A stretch of DNA of 64,000 nt. Source: Haloarcula argentinensis DSM 12282. Its GTDB lineage: Archaea > Halobacteriota > Halobacteria > Halobacteriales > Haloarculaceae. The notes under the pieces were generated by a model. That model was not told the origin of the DNA. It saw only the letters and a program-made list of their open reading frames with translations, and ran no database searches. The stretch covers positions 62,001 through 126,000 of the forward strand of contig AOLX01000030.1 in NCBI GenBank assembly GCA_000336895.1, written 5' to 3'. Below are positions 49,456 through 58,919 of the stretch, one piece after another. How positions within the stretch are numbered: position 1 is the stretch's first letter; each line of letters opens with the position of its first letter. The translations under genes were made by a program, and so were the position numbers.

Positions 49456-50621
49456 TGTGCCTCCGCCGTCGTGAGGACGTGGCCAACGGTAACCGCATCC
49501 GCGACGCCCCCCTCGTTGAGCAACAGGGCTGTCTCGGCATCCTCGACTGCCCGGTCGCCTGCGGCACCTGTGAGTTGTTCGTAGGCTTCGAGCGCCTGCA
49601 AGAGTCCGGTCGCACCGATGGGATGACCGCGGGCCTTCAGTCCGCCGCTCGGGCTCAACTGCACGTCCGTCCAGCCGTCAGCCCGCTCCGCTGGCGGCTG
49701 GTAGCTCTGATAGCCCGTTCCTGTGGGAGCGAAGCCAGCCGCTTCCGCGAGGAGCGCCTCACAGACGGTGAATGCGTCGTGGACCTCCGCGATGTCGACG
49801 GCCTCGGCGTCGATGCCTGCTTCTTCGTAGGCCGTCTCGGCAGCAATGCGGGCGCCCGCGATGTCGGTCATGTCCCGCTCGGCGACCGCGATGTTGTTCG
49901 CGGAGGCCCCGCTGCCCGCGACGCGCACCTGTGGCTGGTCGAGATCTGCCGCCATCTCGGCGGTCGTCACAAGAACGGCGGCGGCACCGTCCCCGACCGG
50001 CGCACAGTCGTAGAGCTTCAGCGGCGGAGCGACGGGGTCCGATTCCAGCACGGTCGCCACGTCGATTTCTTTCGGGAACTGCGCCCGGGGATTGCGAGCC
50101 GCGTTGCCGTGGTTCTTCACTGCGATCTCGGCAAGATCACGTTCCGTGGCGTCGGTCTCGTGGAGGTACCGCTGGGCGAGCAGTGCGTATTGGCTGGGTG
50201 CGGTGATGCCAGAACGTTGCTCGATGGCGCGGTCGAACGCCGCCGAGAGTGCGTCCGTCGCGCCGCTGGTGCCTGCGGACGTCATCTTCTCGACGCCACA
50301 CGCGAGTACTGCCTCGTGTTCACCGTTGCGGACGTCCTTGACTGCATGACGCAGCGCGAGCGCACCCGCGGCGGCACACCCTTCGACACGCTCTGCGGGG
50401 ACGTGACGGAGGCCGGCCCACTCGGCCAGCAGCGTTCCCTGCATAATCTGGTGTTCGTAGGTCTCCGACTGGTTGCCGACGTACACCGCCTCGACGATGT
50501 CGGCGGGATCGGGTAATTCGTCGAACGCCTCTGCAAGGGCGACCGAGAACAGGTCCCGGCCCGGAAGGTCTGTGCGGCCGAGCGTTGAAGCCCCAACCGA
50601 CGCGATGACTGGCTCTGGCAT
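49452..50621 (-). CDS. Thiolase of the SCP-2/archaeal type (second copy)
   Basis: 389 aa. Nucleophile Cys in VEGCAAAGALAL (about residue 81), EVHDAFTVCEALLAEAAGF, ARGHPIGATGLLQ and the ending LLLNEGGVADAVTVGHVL. It parallels the thiolase at 22477 and, like it, is followed by a DUF35 protein. The start is supported by a GGAGGT ribosome-binding site 4 bp upstream of the ATG. Substrate unknown; a role in branched or aromatic acyl-CoA turnover would fit the region. Confidence 0.85.
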   Translation of the reverse strand: MPEPVIASVGASTLGRTDLPGRDLFSVALAEAFDELPDPADIVEAVYVGNQSETYEHQIMQGTLLAEWAGLRHVPAERVEGCAAAGALALRHAVKDVRNGEHEAVLACGVEKMTSAGTSGATDALSAAFDRAIEQRSGITAPSQYALLAQRYLHETDATERDLAEIAVKNHGNAARNPRAQFPKEIDVATVLESDPVAPPLKLYDCAPVGDGAAAVLVTTAEMAADLDQPQVRVAGSGASANNIAVAERDMTDIAGARIAAETAYEEAGIDAEAVDIAEVHDAFTVCEALLAEAAGFAPTGTGYQSYQPPAERADGWTDVQLSPSGGLKARGHPIGATGLLQALEAYEQLTGAAGDRAVEDAETALLLNEGGVADAVTVGHVLTTAEAQ

Positions 50622-50736
50622 CTGTACCTCCCACGTCGCAACGTTCCTAGTTAGTCGTTCTCATTTTCATTTTATCTGAACATTTCATCTATCGAACTAC
50701 ACACCATTTTCTATCGGCTGGTAGAGACGAAGCGAT

Positions 50737-50904
50737 ATGGAGAAGAGAGAGGCGGAGCTTCTTGGCGTGCAGTTGCCTCTCGTCGGCCTGTTTCTGGTCG
50801 TACTCTTCGAAGGAGTCTTTCCCTATCCGACTACTGGGCTGGTGTTCGGTGCTCTGGGAACGGCAGTTTTCTTGACGGCGCTGCTTTCAGATACGTGGCC
50901 CTAA
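50737..50904 (+). CDS. Small two-helix membrane protein
   Basis: 55 aa, beginning MEKREAELLGVQLPLVGLFL. Two hydrophobic helices are visible (LPLVGLFLVVLFEGVF, 13-28, and GLVFGALGTAVFLTALL, 34-50), separated by PYPTT. It begins with a charged EKREAE and ends SDTWP. It is preceded by weak AT-rich sequence and lies alone between the thiolase and OYE genes. No function can be given; tiny membrane proteins of this shape are common in haloarchaea. Confidence 0.6.
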   Translation: MEKREAELLGVQLPLVGLFLVVLFEGVFPYPTTGLVFGALGTAVFLTALLSDTWP

Positions 50905-51042
50905 CAACTATGACCACGGTGCTGAGCGATCCGTCTCTCTGAAAGTGAGAGAAGACTGTCTCAAAGTAACTACTGGGACTCGGTTCGGTATCGACCGCAC
51001 CACACCATGCGATCGTACCGGTACACAGTTACAGCAATCCGC

Positions 51043-52161
51043 TCAATCGTCTGCCGAGGTACCCTCTTTCTGCACCTCATGCTCGGAGAGTGCAGCGGAC
51101 GGAGCGAGGAACTCAGCAGGGTCGAACGTGGTCAGTTCCTCGCCGGCTTCGACTTTATCAGGCCAGTCCGGATTAGCGAGTGCGCTCGTCGCCAGCGTTA
51201 CGAGGTCGGCACCGGCATCGACCTTCTCGCGTGCCGCGTCAGGCGTGCCAAGCCCGCCGTTGTCGATGATGACCGTCTCATCGTCGCCGTACTTAGCCGC
51301 GGCTTCGGCCAGCGTCGGTCCGTCGTCGCCAAACGCTGGCGTGGTCGCATCGGGTTCCGTAACGTGGATATAGTCGGCACCAGCCGCCGACAGTTCATCG
51401 AAAAACACCGCTGCGGCGTCCTCACCTTCGGGCCACCGGTGGGTCTCGTCAAGGGCGGTCGACTGTGAGACACGGATACCAACGACGAAATCGGCGGGTG
51501 TCGCCTCGTCAATCGCGGCGACAACCTCACGCGGATAGCGCACCCGGTTTGCGGGCTTACCGCCGTACTCGTCGTCACGCTGATTGAACTCTGCTGAGAG
51601 GAATTCGTGAAGCAGGTACCCGTTCGCACCGTGGATTTCGATACCGTCGAACCCCGCGTCGATGGCGTTTTGGGCCGAGTTGACGAACGAGTCACGGATA
51701 CCGGCTAGCTCATCGACGGTGGCTGCTTTGGGCGTAGGAAATTCACCGCTCCCGCCGTAGGCTTCGGCCTTTTCTCCCTCCGGTTGCACCGCCGACGGGG
51801 CAATCGTCTGGTCCCCGTCGACATGTGGATTCCCCTGACTCTGTGCCCCGGCGTGCATCAGCTGGGCGAAAATCGGGACACCAGCGTCGTGGACCGCCTC
51901 GGTAACCTGTTTCCAGGCCGCCGCTTGCGTGTCGGTTACCAGTCCGGGCTGGTTCAGATATCCTTGGCTGTATGCATCGTCAGGATACGTCCCCTCCGTA
52001 ATGAGAAACGAGAAGCCGCCTTCGGCGAACCGCTGATAGTACTGTGCCATCTCCGCGGTAGCACGACCGTCGTCAGTGGCGCTCACACGTGTCATCGGTG
52101 CGAGACCGATTCGGTTGTCAAACGACAACTCATTGAGTGTAGTTTCGTCGAACAGTGTCAC
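51043..52161 (-). CDS. Old Yellow Enzyme family NADH:flavin oxidoreductase
   Basis: 372 aa from a GTG at 52161 (VTLFDETTLNELSFDNRIGLAPMTRV); the only upstream ATG (52260) would add 33 odd residues. FMN barrel landmarks: NRIGLAPMTR, LMHAGAQSQGNP, DGIEIHGANGYLLHEFLSAEFNQRDDEYGG and VIDNGGLGTPDAAREKVDAGADLVTLATSALANPDWP. The HGAN motif includes the substrate-binding His and Asn. It reduces activated C=C bonds using NAD(P)H. No FeS domain follows, unlike 2,4-dienoyl-CoA reductase. Stand-alone gene; substrate unknown. Confidence 0.85.
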   Translation of the reverse strand: MTLFDETTLNELSFDNRIGLAPMTRVSATDDGRATAEMAQYYQRFAEGGFSFLITEGTYPDDAYSQGYLNQPGLVTDTQAAAWKQVTEAVHDAGVPIFAQLMHAGAQSQGNPHVDGDQTIAPSAVQPEGEKAEAYGGSGEFPTPKAATVDELAGIRDSFVNSAQNAIDAGFDGIEIHGANGYLLHEFLSAEFNQRDDEYGGKPANRVRYPREVVAAIDEATPADFVVGIRVSQSTALDETHRWPEGEDAAAVFFDELSAAGADYIHVTEPDATTPAFGDDGPTLAEAAAKYGDDETVIIDNGGLGTPDAAREKVDAGADLVTLATSALANPDWPDKVEAGEELTTFDPAEFLAPSAALSEHEVQKEGTSADD

Positions 52162-52449
52162 GTCGACAGATAAGCGGATAACACAATTAACGGGTGGTTC
52201 AGCATATGCCGAATAGTGCCAGCCGTTATCAAATATTGTCTGCCGGCGGAGCGGCTGCAATTCGCTCCCCTCCGATATGGCGTGACCGGACGGAAACTCC
52301 CGCAGTGCATCTCAGGGCCGACAGCCATTTACGAGCCGCCATCGCAACTGACAGCGCCTACTGTTCTGTCACGATACCTTTGTATACATATTGGACAGTA
52401 TAGAGAGCAATTATAATCATTCATCTTTCATGCATTGCTGGCACCGGAT
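52162..52449. other. Divergent promoter region, OYE / ugp-type operon
   Basis: 288 bp without a gene. AT-rich runs near 52395-52430 (ATAGAGAGCAATTATAATCATTC) precede the ABC operon and probably contain its promoter; TATAATC is 40 bp before the ATG. Confidence 0.35.
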
Positions 52450-53811
52450 ATGGTTCACAGTGGTGGCGGGTACGACCATGTATCGCGGCGGTCAGTGCTG
52501 AAAGCATCGGGGGCTGCACTCACGGTGGGGACCGTGGGTCTAGCCGGGTGTAGCAGTAGCAGCGGTGCCAGTGTCAGGCCGGTCAACGAAGACAGCCTCA
52601 CTATCTGGCATGCCATGGGTGGGACCAACGGTGAGACGCTGCAGGGGCTGGTCGACCAGTTCCAGTCCGAGACGGGCATCGAAGTCAACCTCGTTTTTCA
52701 GGACTCCTACGAGGGAGTGCTGACGAACACACTGAGCGCGCTCGACTCTGGCGAGGTCCCCGATGTCTTCCAGATAGACAGTCTGTTCGCCCAGCAGGTC
52801 CTCGATACGGACGCGGTCGAGCCCGTCGAGAACTTGCTCTCCGACGACTATCCGGTCGATGACTTCCTGTCAAACGTGACCTCGTTTTTCACCATCGATG
52901 ATACGCTCACATCGATGCCGTTCAACAACTCGAACGCCATCCTCTATTACAACCGGTCGGCGTTCGAGGAAGCCGGGCTCGACCCTGACAGTCCGCCGAC
53001 GACACTGGAGGAAGTGCGTAGCTACTCACAGACGCTCGTCGACGAAGGAGTTACCGAAGCCGGGATCACCTGGCCAAACCACGTCTGGTTCATCGAGCAT
53101 TTTTATTCCGTCGACGGGCAGACGCTACTCGACGCTAAGAACGGCCATGCCGGCCAGCCGACGACGATGCAAACTGACACCGAGACGGCCCGGTCCCTGT
53201 ATAAGTGGTGGCACGAAATGGCTGACAACGGCCTGTTCAGTAACCCTGGAATCGAGGCCTGGGGGGAAGCAACGTCCACATTCCTTACCGGGAAAGCCGC
53301 TATGTTGATGACCTCGACGGCGTCTGTCACTGGTATCCGATCCGGCGCGGAGGAAAACGGGTTCGAGGTCGACAACGCCTTCTACCCGACGATAGACGGC
53401 GACCGAACCGGGCCGGTTATTGGTGGTGCTTCGTGGTTCGTTCCCTCCGGACTGCCACAGGAGCGGCAGGACGAGATCGGCAGCTTCCTTGAGTTCATGG
53501 GTCGACCGGAGTCACAGATCACCTGGCACAAGGGGACTGGCTACTACCCGATCCGACAGAGCGCTGTCGAGCAGCTCGAAAACGACGGCTGGTTTACCGA
53601 GAACCCGATGTACCGAACCGCGTTCGACCAGTTGACCCAGGCCGAGAACACGCCGGCGACGAAGCGGATGCTCATCGGCCCGGCTCGACAGGTCCAGACA
53701 ACAATTCAGGACAAGTCAGTCGAGCTGTTCAGCGGCGAGGTCGGCGTCGACGAGGGGCTCTCCGAGCTGAAATCGGCCGTCGAAGAAGAGCTTAACCGAT
53801 ACTACAGCTAA
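52450..53811 (+). CDS. CUT1 ABC substrate-binding lipoprotein, UgpB-like
   Basis: 453 aa from the ATG at 52450 (a TTG at 52435 is in frame). Tat motif VSRRSVLKASG and lipobox LAGC give an exported lipoprotein. The mature part is a type 1 extracellular solute-binding protein: DSLTIWHAMGGTNGETLQGLVDQFQSETGIEV, and near the end FLEFMGRPESQITWHKGTGYYPIRQSAVE, closely following the UgpB pattern. It should capture glycerol-3-phosphate or glycerophosphodiesters. Supported by a glycerophosphodiesterase gene downstream of the operon and PhnCDE nearby. Confidence 0.88.
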   Translation: MVHSGGGYDHVSRRSVLKASGAALTVGTVGLAGCSSSSGASVRPVNEDSLTIWHAMGGTNGETLQGLVDQFQSETGIEVNLVFQDSYEGVLTNTLSALDSGEVPDVFQIDSLFAQQVLDTDAVEPVENLLSDDYPVDDFLSNVTSFFTIDDTLTSMPFNNSNAILYYNRSAFEEAGLDPDSPPTTLEEVRSYSQTLVDEGVTEAGITWPNHVWFIEHFYSVDGQTLLDAKNGHAGQPTTMQTDTETARSLYKWWHEMADNGLFSNPGIEAWGEATSTFLTGKAAMLMTSTASVTGIRSGAEENGFEVDNAFYPTIDGDRTGPVIGGASWFVPSGLPQERQDEIGSFLEFMGRPESQITWHKGTGYYPIRQSAVEQLENDGWFTENPMYRTAFDQLTQAENTPATKRMLIGPARQVQTTIQDKSVELFSGEVGVDEGLSELKSAVEEELNRYYS

Positions 53812-54695
53812 TGTCCACGCGCGAAGTCTTCACAGACCACCTGCAAGCCGGCGTGCTGCTGTTACCGACGATGGTCGTATCGCTGGTGTTTCTCTACTAC
53901 CCGACGGTCCGTGCAGTTGGACTCAGTTTTTACCGGGCCTCGCTTGCCCAAGGTGACGTGTTCGTCGGGCTAGATAACTACAGACGGTTAGCCACCTCCT
54001 CGGAGTATCTCCAGAGCGTCCTGATCTCGGTACTGTTCGCTACGTGTGTCGTCGTTGGCGTGATGGCCGTTGCTCTGTGTGTCTCCTTTCTCATCCACGA
54101 AATTACTGTTGGGAAGGGAGTGTATCTGGTGGCGGTTATCTGGCCGTACGCACTGCCGCCGGCTGTCGCCGGGCTGGTGTTCCTGTTCATCGCCCACCCG
54201 AACATCGGAATCTTCACGAGCTATATCGAGGCCCTCGGCGTCGATGTCAACTGGTTCAGCCACGGTCCGCAGGCGTTCGTCGTCGTGCTGATCGCGGCAG
54301 TGTGGAAGCAGGTCGGGTACAACGTCATCTTCATGACAGCCGCACTCGGTAACGTCCCCGAGTCGCTGACTGAGACCGCCGAGCTCGACGGCGTCTCCCG
54401 AACGCAGCGACTGCTGCGCGTGTACGTCCCGATCATCTCGCCGACGCTCGTGTTTCTGGTCATCATGAACACGATCTACGGCTTTTTCGGGACGTTCCCG
54501 ATGGTCGATCTCATGACGAAAGGTGGGCCCGCCGGTGCGACAAATATCCTCATTTATGACCTCTACCGGACCGCCTTCCAGTTCTACGAGTTTGGATTCG
54601 CCTCGGCGAAGTCCGTTGTGCTGTTCATCGCTGTCGGGCTGTTGATGTACGGCCAGTTCCGGTTGAGCGACAGATATGCCTACTACGGAGGATAA
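53811..54695 (+). CDS. CUT1 ABC permease, UgpA-like
   Basis: 294 aa, about six membrane segments. The conserved EAA loop reads ETAELDGVSRTQRLLRVYVPIISPTLVFL. The stop of the binding-protein gene overlaps its ATG (TAATG), indicating coupling. It forms the transmembrane channel with the next gene. The substrate class (glycerol-3-phosphate type) is inferred from operon context. Confidence 0.88.
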   Translation: MSTREVFTDHLQAGVLLLPTMVVSLVFLYYPTVRAVGLSFYRASLAQGDVFVGLDNYRRLATSSEYLQSVLISVLFATCVVVGVMAVALCVSFLIHEITVGKGVYLVAVIWPYALPPAVAGLVFLFIAHPNIGIFTSYIEALGVDVNWFSHGPQAFVVVLIAAVWKQVGYNVIFMTAALGNVPESLTETAELDGVSRTQRLLRVYVPIISPTLVFLVIMNTIYGFFGTFPMVDLMTKGGPAGATNILIYDLYRTAFQFYEFGFASAKSVVLFIAVGLLMYGQFRLSDRYAYYGG

Positions 54696-54696
54696 C

Positions 54697-55599
54697 ATGC
54701 TCGGTTCACTCCTTACTGCGTTGACCGCCGCTGCTGAGCGCTCCCGGTCTGCGGGACGAACTACCAGTGAACGCATCCGGCGATTCGAGACGGAGCAGCT
54801 CACGCTACACGTGCTCGCAGCGACCGTCGTGTTCCTGATCGTACTGCCAGTGTTGATCGCGGCGCTTGTCTCGACGAAGCGGGCCGGGATCGTTACCTCG
54901 ATCGGCGATCTGGTACCTGGCGGCCACGCACTGTCGAACTACCGTCGTGCGCTCATCGGCCTCGAATTCTGGCGGTTCATGCTGAACTCATTTGTGATGT
55001 CTGTTGCCGTCGTCGTCGGGAAATTGATCGTGTCGCTGCTGGCCGCGCTGGTGATCGTCTACTACAGATTTCCCTACAAGAACGCGGTGTTCCTGTTTAT
55101 TCTCTTTACTCTCTTGCTCCCGGTCCCAGTCAGGTTTGTGCCGCTGTATCGCCTGACGACTGAACTTGGCATGGGAAACACCTTCTTCGCGATCACAGTC
55201 CCGTATCTGGCCAGTGCGACGACCGTGTTCATCCTTCGTCAGCACTTCCTGTCGATTCCAGCATCGCTCGTTGAGACGGCGAAGGTCGACGGTGTCGGTC
55301 CATTGCGGTTCCTGTGGTCTGTCCTGATTCCGATGTCCCGTGCCGTTCTCGTGGGCGTGTCGGTGATCATGTTCGTTTACACGTGGAACCAGTACCTCTG
55401 GCCGCTGGTGATCATCAACGCAGAGAGCCTGCAGGTCGCACAGGTCGGCTTGAATCTGCTTCGAGGACAGGCCAGCACTGGCGAAGTCGCTTGGTCCATG
55501 GTGATGACCGGGTCGATACTGACCCTGTTGCCACCGCTGGCGCTGCTGGTGCTGTTCCGACGACAGCTGCTAGAGACGTTTACGATCCAACAAAAATGA
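54697..55599 (+). CDS. CUT1 ABC permease, UgpE-like
   Basis: 300 aa from the ATG at 54697, chosen because GGAGG lies 5 bp upstream; an ATG at 54676 would overlap the preceding gene by 20 bp. Six membrane segments, and the EAA loop ETAKVDGVGPLRFLWSVLIPMSRAVLVG. It pairs with the UgpA-like permease. Confidence 0.87.
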   Translation: MLGSLLTALTAAAERSRSAGRTTSERIRRFETEQLTLHVLAATVVFLIVLPVLIAALVSTKRAGIVTSIGDLVPGGHALSNYRRALIGLEFWRFMLNSFVMSVAVVVGKLIVSLLAALVIVYYRFPYKNAVFLFILFTLLLPVPVRFVPLYRLTTELGMGNTFFAITVPYLASATTVFILRQHFLSIPASLVETAKVDGVGPLRFLWSVLIPMSRAVLVGVSVIMFVYTWNQYLWPLVIINAESLQVAQVGLNLLRGQASTGEVAWSMVMTGSILTLLPPLALLVLFRRQLLETFTIQQK

Positions 55600-55609
55600 G
55601 AGGAGAGCA

Positions 55610-56749
55610 ATGACTGACGTAACCCTACAGGACGTACGGAAAGAATTCGATGGTGTCGTCGCGGTGAAAAATATCGACCTCCAGATCCCGGACGGGGCGT
55701 TCGTGACTGTGGTCGGGCCGAGTGGCTGTGGGAAAAGCACCACACTTCGGCTGATCGCCGGGCTAGAGCAGGCCACTGAGGGGACGATTCAGATGGGCAA
55801 TCAGGAAGTCACTGGTGTCGAACCGAAAGACCGCGATGTCTCGATGGTGTTCCAGAACTACGCGCTGTACCCACACATGACCGCGCGCCGGAACATCACG
55901 TTCGGCATGAAGTCAGCCGGCGACTTCAGCGACGAGGAGATCGACCGTCAGGTGGAGGAAGCTACAGCGGTGCTCGACATCGACGACCTGCTCGACCGAA
56001 AGCCCGGCGAGCTATCCGGCGGTGAACGACAGCGAGTCGCACTCGGTCGCGCATTAGTCCGGGACCCGGAGGTGTTCCTCATGGACGAACCGTTGTCGAA
56101 TCTCGACGCCAAACTCCGGATCAAGATGCGGGCCGAACTGGCGAAACTCCACAGCGAATTCGAAACCACCACCATCTACGTGACACACGACCAGACAGAG
56201 GCGATGACCCTCGGTGACCGGGTGGTGGTAATGAACGACGGTCGCATCCAGCAAGTCGACAGCCCACAGCGGCTGTACGACTACCCTGAGACTCGGTTCG
56301 TTGCGGAGTTCATTGGCGACCCCGCGATGAACATGCTCTCCGTGGATATCTCCCGTGATGGGACTGAATACGAGGCCGTCGGCCCAACGTTCCGTATCCC
56401 GTTACCAGAGGCCGACGGCTTGGAAACAGCCGCCGGTGCGCAGGCGCTGTTAGGCATTCGGCCGGAGAGCCTTTCGGTAGCTGATTCGGCCGACCGAAGT
56501 TCCTTCCCCGCTGAGGTAACCGTCACTGAACCGCTCGGTGATAGCCTCCTGCTGGAGTGTCGGACCGGCGATCAGGAGTTCAAACTACATGCCGAACCCC
56601 GAACGGCCGTCGAACCGGGCGACCGAGTTGCGTTGACAGTTGAGACCGAGCGGCTCCACCTGTTCGATCCACAGACGGGCGAAGCCATCTATCACGCAGC
56701 GGCGGCGCAATCGCCTGAAGTAACCAGTACCGTCGATAGTACTATCTGA
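55610..56749 (+). CDS. CUT1 ABC ATPase, UgpC-like
   Basis: 379 aa. Walker A GPSGCGKSTT, Q-loop FQNYALYPHM, signature LSGGERQR, Walker B VFLMDEPLSNLDAK and a TOBE domain after about residue 240. The start follows a GGAGAG site. It is last in the four-gene importer operon and resembles the orphan ATPase at 3791. It powers uptake through the two permeases. Confidence 0.9.
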   Translation: MTDVTLQDVRKEFDGVVAVKNIDLQIPDGAFVTVVGPSGCGKSTTLRLIAGLEQATEGTIQMGNQEVTGVEPKDRDVSMVFQNYALYPHMTARRNITFGMKSAGDFSDEEIDRQVEEATAVLDIDDLLDRKPGELSGGERQRVALGRALVRDPEVFLMDEPLSNLDAKLRIKMRAELAKLHSEFETTTIYVTHDQTEAMTLGDRVVVMNDGRIQQVDSPQRLYDYPETRFVAEFIGDPAMNMLSVDISRDGTEYEAVGPTFRIPLPEADGLETAAGAQALLGIRPESLSVADSADRSSFPAEVTVTEPLGDSLLLECRTGDQEFKLHAEPRTAVEPGDRVALTVETERLHLFDPQTGEAIYHAAAAQSPEVTSTVDSTI

Positions 56750-57009
56750 CTTCGCGCCCGATCCGCTCCGTACTACTGGCAAGACAGGACCGCCAAGCAC
56801 AGCTCCGTCCGTCTCGTGTGCTGTCTGTCGTTTCAGCATAACCACATCCGAGATTCTACTAATATTTATACTATATACTAATATGTACTCTCAGCCAACA
56901 GCCGGTTCTGTCGCTCTGAAGTGTGAATAAACTCAAGAAAACAGAACAGTATATAGCAATATTATCGATCAATAGTTATATATAGATTGTGTGGGTAATA
57001 TGCCACGGA
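56750..57009. promoter_or_regulatory. Intergenic region with GDPD promoter
   Basis: 260 bp. The second half is very AT-rich; TTATATATAG at 56977-56986 lies about 28 bp before the ATG at 57010 and supports that start over a GTG at 56989. Confidence 0.45.
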
Positions 57010-57954
57010 ATGGTTCGAATACCAGACATATGCCGTCGAACCGTGCTGAAGAGTACGTCCGCTGCCGCACTCGGGTCCATTGTGGGCACTGCGGCTGGCA
57101 GGGAAAACGATCACAGCAGTACCGAACCGCCTATCGCTTCCCCACCGATCCTCGCTGCACACCGTGGCTACCGCGGTCTGTATCCGCAAAACACCATCGC
57201 CGCAGTTCAGCAGGCAGCGTACGGCGGTCCTCGCAGTCACGAGTACAATACCGATATGATGGAATGCGATCTCGTGCCTGCAGGCGGGAAACCCTGGAAG
57301 GGTGAGGATTTCGAAATCGTCGTTTTCCACGACGATAAGCTAGACGACCTGACAGATGAATCCGGGTACGTCTGGGAGAACGATGTGCAAACGGTTCTGA
57401 ACGCTGAAATCCGTGACAGCGGTCAGACGATCCCTCGATTAGACGAGTTCGTCGAAGCGACGCCGGACAGTATCCCGCTCGATATCGAGTGGAAGGCCGC
57501 TGGTGTCTCTCCTGACGATGACGCGTCGGAATCCGATGTTGAGACCTGGGATCCGTTCACGGAACAGGCACTCGAAGTCCTCTCTCATCACGAAAACGAC
57601 GTTATCATTCAGTCGTTCCAGAAGGCCGCCCTGCAGTCCGTCCGAAACGCGGACTCCAGTATTCCGATAGCGTACCTGCTCTGGGACTCAATCGAGGACG
57701 GTCTTTCTGTCGTCCGTGATCTGGACGCGGAGTACATCCAGCCGCCGTACAATATGATCATGAACACGCCCTTCTTCAACGAGGACTACTACCTCGAAGA
57801 CCCGGATTTCGCCGAGATCGATCTGGTCGAGACCGCTCACGAGGAAGGTCGGAAGGTAATCCCGTACACGATAACGACATGGCATCAGGCGGAGAAACTC
57901 GTCGAGGCCGGTGTTGACGGAATCATCGCTGACTACCCCGGCGTGCTCGACTGA
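57010..57954 (+). CDS. Exported glycerophosphodiester phosphodiesterase
   Basis: 314 aa. A twin-arginine motif (CRRTVLKSTSAAALGSIVGTAAG) at the N-terminus indicates Tat export. The GDPD core is seen in AAHRGYRGLYPQNTIAA, MMECDLVPAG and IVVFHDDKLDDLT, with the catalytic HRG and HD residues, and the end VDGIIADYPGVL. It cleaves glycerophosphodiesters outside the cell to glycerol-3-phosphate and an alcohol. Lying directly after the Ugp-like importer, it probably feeds it. No lipobox, so it is likely released or loosely bound. Confidence 0.88.
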   Translation: MVRIPDICRRTVLKSTSAAALGSIVGTAAGRENDHSSTEPPIASPPILAAHRGYRGLYPQNTIAAVQQAAYGGPRSHEYNTDMMECDLVPAGGKPWKGEDFEIVVFHDDKLDDLTDESGYVWENDVQTVLNAEIRDSGQTIPRLDEFVEATPDSIPLDIEWKAAGVSPDDDASESDVETWDPFTEQALEVLSHHENDVIIQSFQKAALQSVRNADSSIPIAYLLWDSIEDGLSVVRDLDAEYIQPPYNMIMNTPFFNEDYYLEDPDFAEIDLVETAHEEGRKVIPYTITTWHQAEKLVEAGVDGIIADYPGVLD

Positions 57955-58006
57955 ACTTTTGGGGTATCGAGACCGCTGGAAACAATTATTCCCTCATTTT
58001 CCGGAC

Positions 58007-58798
58007 TTACTGTCCGTTTTCTACGATCGCTGCCAGTTCTGAAAGGTCGGTCACGACGTGGTCAGCGCTCACGTCACTCTCCGCTAAGTCCGCCGTACTG
58101 GTAACGCCAGTTAGTGGCAGTACCGTCTCCATCCCGGCCTGGTTTCCCATTCTGATGTCTGTCCCGAGGCGATCACCGATCATGAGACAGTGCTCCGGCT
58201 CACTACCGAGGCGTTCCAGCGCCATCTGAAGGATTACGTTGGACGGTTTGCCGATCAACTGGTCCAATTCCTGCCCAGCCACTCCTTCTATCGCCCCGAT
58301 CATCCCCGCTGCATCGGGTATCTCACCCCCATCTACCGGACACGTTCGATCCGGGTTGGTCGCAACGAACAGCGCGTCGTTCTCAGTGAGTGCGATTAGC
58401 GCATCCTGTAGGACCTGGTAATCGAAACCGAAATCCAGTGACGCGATCACGGTGCCTGCTCGCTCTGGGTCAGTCGTTGTCCTCAGCCCAGCAGCACGCA
58501 GTTCCGCAACCAGAGCGTCCTCGCCGATAACGTAGATTTCGCGCTCGGGATACTGCGCAGATAGATAATCCGCTGATGCGGTGGCGGACGTGATGATGTC
58601 ATCACTGCTGCAATCGATGCCCAGTGCGTTCAGCTTCTCGCAATACTTTTCACGCCGATCAATCGGCTTGTTGGTGACGAACAGCGTCGAAAGCCCCGCC
58701 TTACGTACTGTCCGTACCCCCTCTGCAGCGTTTTCGACTAACGAATCCCCGCGATAGACTGTACCGTCAAGGTCGATAATTGCACTGGTGTATGTCAT
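58007..58798 (-). CDS. HAD-IIA (NagD-like) phosphatase
   Basis: 263 aa. Nucleophile motif IIDLDGTVYRGDSLVENA (Asp8, Asp10), motif II FVTNKP, and the C-terminal GKPSNVILQMALERLG and GDRLGTDIRMGNQAGMETVLPLTGVT (motifs III/IV). This is the NagD/phosphoglycolate/glycerol-phosphate phosphatase class. Close to glycerol-3-phosphate uptake and release genes, a glycerol-phosphate phosphatase role is likely but not shown. Confidence 0.85.
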   Translation of the reverse strand: MTYTSAIIDLDGTVYRGDSLVENAAEGVRTVRKAGLSTLFVTNKPIDRREKYCEKLNALGIDCSSDDIITSATASADYLSAQYPEREIYVIGEDALVAELRAAGLRTTTDPERAGTVIASLDFGFDYQVLQDALIALTENDALFVATNPDRTCPVDGGEIPDAAGMIGAIEGVAGQELDQLIGKPSNVILQMALERLGSEPEHCLMIGDRLGTDIRMGNQAGMETVLPLTGVTSTADLAESDVSADHVVTDLSELAAIVENGQ

Positions 58799-58919
58799 CT
58801 AGCGTCCTCCGTCTCAAACAGTGATGCTTCGGCAGAAGCCGCTGCTACCGAGAGCACAGGCGCTTTCTTCACTGCAGGGACCGTGGCGGCCCTCGAAACA
58901 CGCCGATAGCTCTGTCCGT

